This document shows positions 61,811-64,000 of a stretch of DNA of 64,000 bases, piece by piece. Each line of letters begins with the position of its first letter. Position 1 is the first letter of the stretch. This DNA is from Mitsuokella sp047974105 (GTDB lineage: Bacteria > Bacillota > Negativicutes > Selenomonadales > Selenomonadaceae): positions 124,001 through 188,000 of the forward strand of contig NZ_JBHYRS010000001.1 in assembly GCF_047974105.1 (NCBI RefSeq). The letters are read 5' to 3'. The notes under the pieces are model-generated. The model ran no database searches, was not told where the DNA came from, and saw only the letters and a program-made list of their open reading frames with translations. The translations under genes were made by a program, and so were the position numbers.

Positions 61811-63889
61811 TTATTCACCTTTGTTTTTTGCGACAATCTTGTCAGCAATATTTTTCGGAACTTCATCATAGTAAGCAACTTCCATGCTGTAGTTCCCTCG
61901 GCCCTGAGTCTTGGAACGCAGGTCAGTCGAGTAACCGAACATCTCGGAGAGCGGAACGTAGCCAGTGATGACCTGAGAACCGTTGCGCGCTTCCATACCA
62001 TCGATACGGCCGCGGCGGGAGTTCAGATCGCCGATGACATCGCCCATGTACTCTTCCGGTACGGTGACTTCGACTTTAACATACGGCTCAAGCAGAACCG
62101 GATTTGCTTTTTCAGCACCATTGCGGAATGCCATGGAGCCGGCAACTTTGAATGCTGCCTCAGAGGAGTCGACTTCGTGGAAGGAACCATCGAAGACCGT
62201 TGCTTTGATGTCGACCATCGGATAACCAGCAACAACGCCGGCTTCCATAGCCTGCTTAACACCATCTTCAATCGGCTTGATGAATTCTTTCGGGATAGCG
62301 CCGCCGACAACCTTGTTCTCGAATGCGAAACCTTCGCCCGGTTCCTGCGGCTCGAGTTTGAGCCAGCAGTGACCATACTGGCCATGACCGCCGGACTGAC
62401 GTACGAACTTACCTTCGGACTCAACGGATTTGCGGATCGTTTCACGATAAGCAACCTGCGGCTCGCCGACTTTGCATTCAACCTTGAATTCGCGTTTCAT
62501 GCGGTCAACGATGATCTGGAGGTGAAGCTCGCCCATGCCGGAGATGATCGTCTGACCCGTTTCCTGGTCCGTGCGGACGCGGAACGTCGGATCTTCTTCA
62601 GCGAGTTTCTGAAGAGCAACGCCCATCTTCTCCTGGTCGTTCTTCGTCGACGGCTCAACCGCAACGGAGATAACCGGATCCGGGAATACCATGGACTCGA
62701 GGATGATCGGATGTTCTTCATCGCAGAGCGTATCACCAGTCGTCGTGTCTTTGAGGCCGACAGCTGCAGCGATATCACCGCTGTATACGCGCTCGATTTC
62801 TTTACGATGGTTGGCATGCATCTGCAGGATACGGCCGATACGCTCTTTCTTGCCCTTCGTGGAGTTGTACACATAAGAGCCGCCATCGAGGATACCGGAG
62901 TAAACGCGGAAGAATGCGAGTTTACCAACGAACGGATCCGTCATGATCTTGAATGCGAGTGCCGAGAACGGAGCCTCGTCACTTGCCGGACGATGATCTT
63001 CCTCGCCCGTTTCCGGGTTGACACCAGCGATCGGCGGGATATCCGTCGGAGCCGGCATGTAATCAACGATTGCATCGAGGAGCGGCTGAACGCCTTTATT
63101 GCGATAGGAAGTACCGCAGGTAACCGGGCAGAGTTTGCATGCGACCGTACCCTTGCGGATTACTGCCTTGATTTCATCTTCCGTGATGTCTTCGCCGCCG
63201 AGGTATTTTTCCATGAAGTCATCATCGAGCTCGGAAAGAGCCTCGAGGAGGATTTCGCGGTATTCCTCAGCCTGGTCTTTCATGTCATCCGGAATGGCAA
63301 CTTCGTCTTCGACTTTGCCGAGGTCGTCTTCATAGACGATGGCTTCCATCTTGACGAGGTCGATGATGCCTTTGAACGTATCTTCAGCGCCGATCGGCAG
63401 CTGGATTGCAACTGCGTTTGCGTTGAGGCGTTCTTTCATCATCTTGATGACATTGTAGAAGTCCGCGCCCGTGATGTCCATTTTGTTGACATATGCCATA
63501 CGCGGAACATTATAATTCTCAGCCTGACGCCAAACGGTCTCAGTCTGAGGCTCAACACCGCCGCGGGCAGTCAGAACTGCTACAGCGCCATCGAGTACAC
63601 GCAGGGAACGCTCAACCTCTACCGTGAAGTCCACGTGACCCGGCGTATCAATGATGTTGATGCGATGACCTTTCCAATGGCAGGTCGTTGCAGCGGACGT
63701 GATCGTGATACCACGCTCCTGCTCCTGAACCATCCAGTCCATCGTTGCAGCACCATCATGTACTTCACCGATCTTGTGGTTGACACCCGTGTAGAAGAGG
63801 ATACGTTCCGTGGTCGTCGTCTTACCGGCATCGATGTGAGCCATGATACCGATGTTGCGAGTCTTTTCAAGGGAATACTCTCTTGCCAC
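61811..63889 (-). CDS. fusA: Elongation factor G
   Basis: The 692-residue GTPase has AHIDAGKTTTTERILFYTG in the P-loop region, DTPGHVDFTVEVERSLRVLDGAV and NKMDITGADF, followed by all five EF-G domains to the end. It drives translocation. The start is GTG with GAAGGAGA upstream. The position after rpsG and before tuf is the standard str-operon order. Confidence 0.98.
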   Translation of the reverse strand: MAREYSLEKTRNIGIMAHIDAGKTTTTERILFYTGVNHKIGEVHDGAATMDWMVQEQERGITITSAATTCHWKGHRINIIDTPGHVDFTVEVERSLRVLDGAVAVLTARGGVEPQTETVWRQAENYNVPRMAYVNKMDITGADFYNVIKMMKERLNANAVAIQLPIGAEDTFKGIIDLVKMEAIVYEDDLGKVEDEVAIPDDMKDQAEEYREILLEALSELDDDFMEKYLGGEDITEDEIKAVIRKGTVACKLCPVTCGTSYRNKGVQPLLDAIVDYMPAPTDIPPIAGVNPETGEEDHRPASDEAPFSALAFKIMTDPFVGKLAFFRVYSGILDGGSYVYNSTKGKKERIGRILQMHANHRKEIERVYSGDIAAAVGLKDTTTGDTLCDEEHPIILESMVFPDPVISVAVEPSTKNDQEKMGVALQKLAEEDPTFRVRTDQETGQTIISGMGELHLQIIVDRMKREFKVECKVGEPQVAYRETIRKSVESEGKFVRQSGGHGQYGHCWLKLEPQEPGEGFAFENKVVGGAIPKEFIKPIEDGVKQAMEAGVVAGYPMVDIKATVFDGSFHEVDSSEAAFKVAGSMAFRNGAEKANPVLLEPYVKVEVTVPEEYMGDVIGDLNSRRGRIDGMEARNGSQVITGYVPLSEMFGYSTDLRSKTQGRGNYSMEVAYYDEVPKNIADKIVAKNKGE

Positions 63890-63918
63890 TTTCTTTGTTC
63901 TCCTTCTCTATCTGTCCC

Positions 63919-63934
63919 TTCTATTATAATAGAA
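63919..63934 (-). promoter_or_regulatory. Possible internal promoter between rpsG and fusA
   Basis: A perfect 16-bp palindrome, TTCTATTATAATAGAA, contains a TATAAT/TATTAT -10 box. TTGGTA at the end of rpsG is a usable -35 with 16-bp spacing to TATTAT. It could boost fusA-tuf or be an operator. Confidence 0.4.
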
Positions 63935-63946
63935 GAAACATGCGTA

Positions 63947-64000
63947 TTACCAACGATAGTGAGCGAAAGCCTTGTTGGCTTCTGCCATCTTATGCGTATC
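63947..64000 (-). CDS. rpsG: 30S ribosomal protein S7 (partial, C-terminus)
   Basis: The last 17 codons and the stop are present; the translation ends KMAEANKAFAHYRW, the conserved S7 C-terminus. The gene runs off the right edge of the window. It precedes fusA as in the usual str operon (rpsL-rpsG-fusA-tuf). Confidence 0.95.
   Translation of the reverse strand, partial: DTHKMAEANKAFAHYRW

Overview
The window looks like chromosomal DNA from a Gram-negative-staining (diderm) Firmicute of the class Negativicutes, most likely Selenomonadaceae (Mitsuokella/Selenomonas/Megamonas-like). The evidence is a Firmicute-type ribosomal/ECF/truA operon, an outer-membrane polysaccharide export protein and an outer-membrane beta-barrel protein with signal peptides, a CpsB/CpsD-type phosphatase and kinase pair, and a fused 2-hydroxyacyl-CoA dehydratase activase. 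The species assignment is inference; no 16S gene is present.

Layout. 1-1940: a small plus-strand cassette of two winged-helix proteins and a leaderless amidase, phage-like in flavour. 1979-19222 (minus strand): a Wzx/Wzy-dependent capsule or exopolysaccharide locus. Its promoter-proximal part is GC-rich and conserved (CpsB phosphatase, Wza, Wzz, tyrosine kinase, WbaP, one glycosyltransferase). Its distal part, about 2.4-12.9 kb, is AT-rich and probably exchanged horizontally (five glycosyltransferases counting the GT14, Wzy, LicD, TarI-like cytidylyltransferase, epimerase, Wzx, acyltransferase, VanZ). The acyltransferase carries a 19.5-copy CTTG tract that should switch it on and off. 19561-29552: mixed housekeeping genes (U32 peptidase-type protein, class III aminotransferase, phosphoribosyltransferase, OM protein, orphan Flp-type pilin, FucO-like alcohol dehydrogenase, AI-2E transporter, tandem-YezD protein, Usp). 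29690-30029: two tandem tRNA-Pro(CGG) transcription units. 30348-36978 (minus strand): purCEFMNHD, with PurH reduced to its cyclohydrolase half. 37724-41983: a 1419-residue activase/dehydratase fusion protein. 42229-64000 (minus strand): rpsG-fusA-tuf, S10-spc-alpha ribosomal clusters, ecfA1-ecfA2-ecfT and truA.

The most interesting signal is not a gene. Four copies plus one fragment of a 184-187 bp element lie in intergenic DNA at 23296, 30110, 37167 (reversed) and 37400. Each copy is closed by a 17-21 bp terminal helix and contains an internal 8-9 bp helix. The helix sequences differ from copy to copy while pairing is kept on both sides, whereas the loops and two small hairpins are conserved. 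That is covariation within a single genome, so these look like structured RNA or DNA elements that have been dispersed. I do not recognise the family.

Functionally, the capsule locus builds a lipid-linked repeat unit (WbaP plus glycosyltransferases), decorates it (LicD, acyltransferase), flips and polymerises it (Wzx, Wzy), and exports it under control of Wzz, the BY-kinase and the CpsB phosphatase through Wza. The pur operon makes IMP up to the split PurH step. The ribosomal operon ends in vitamin-uptake (ECF) ATPases and a tRNA pseudouridine synthase.
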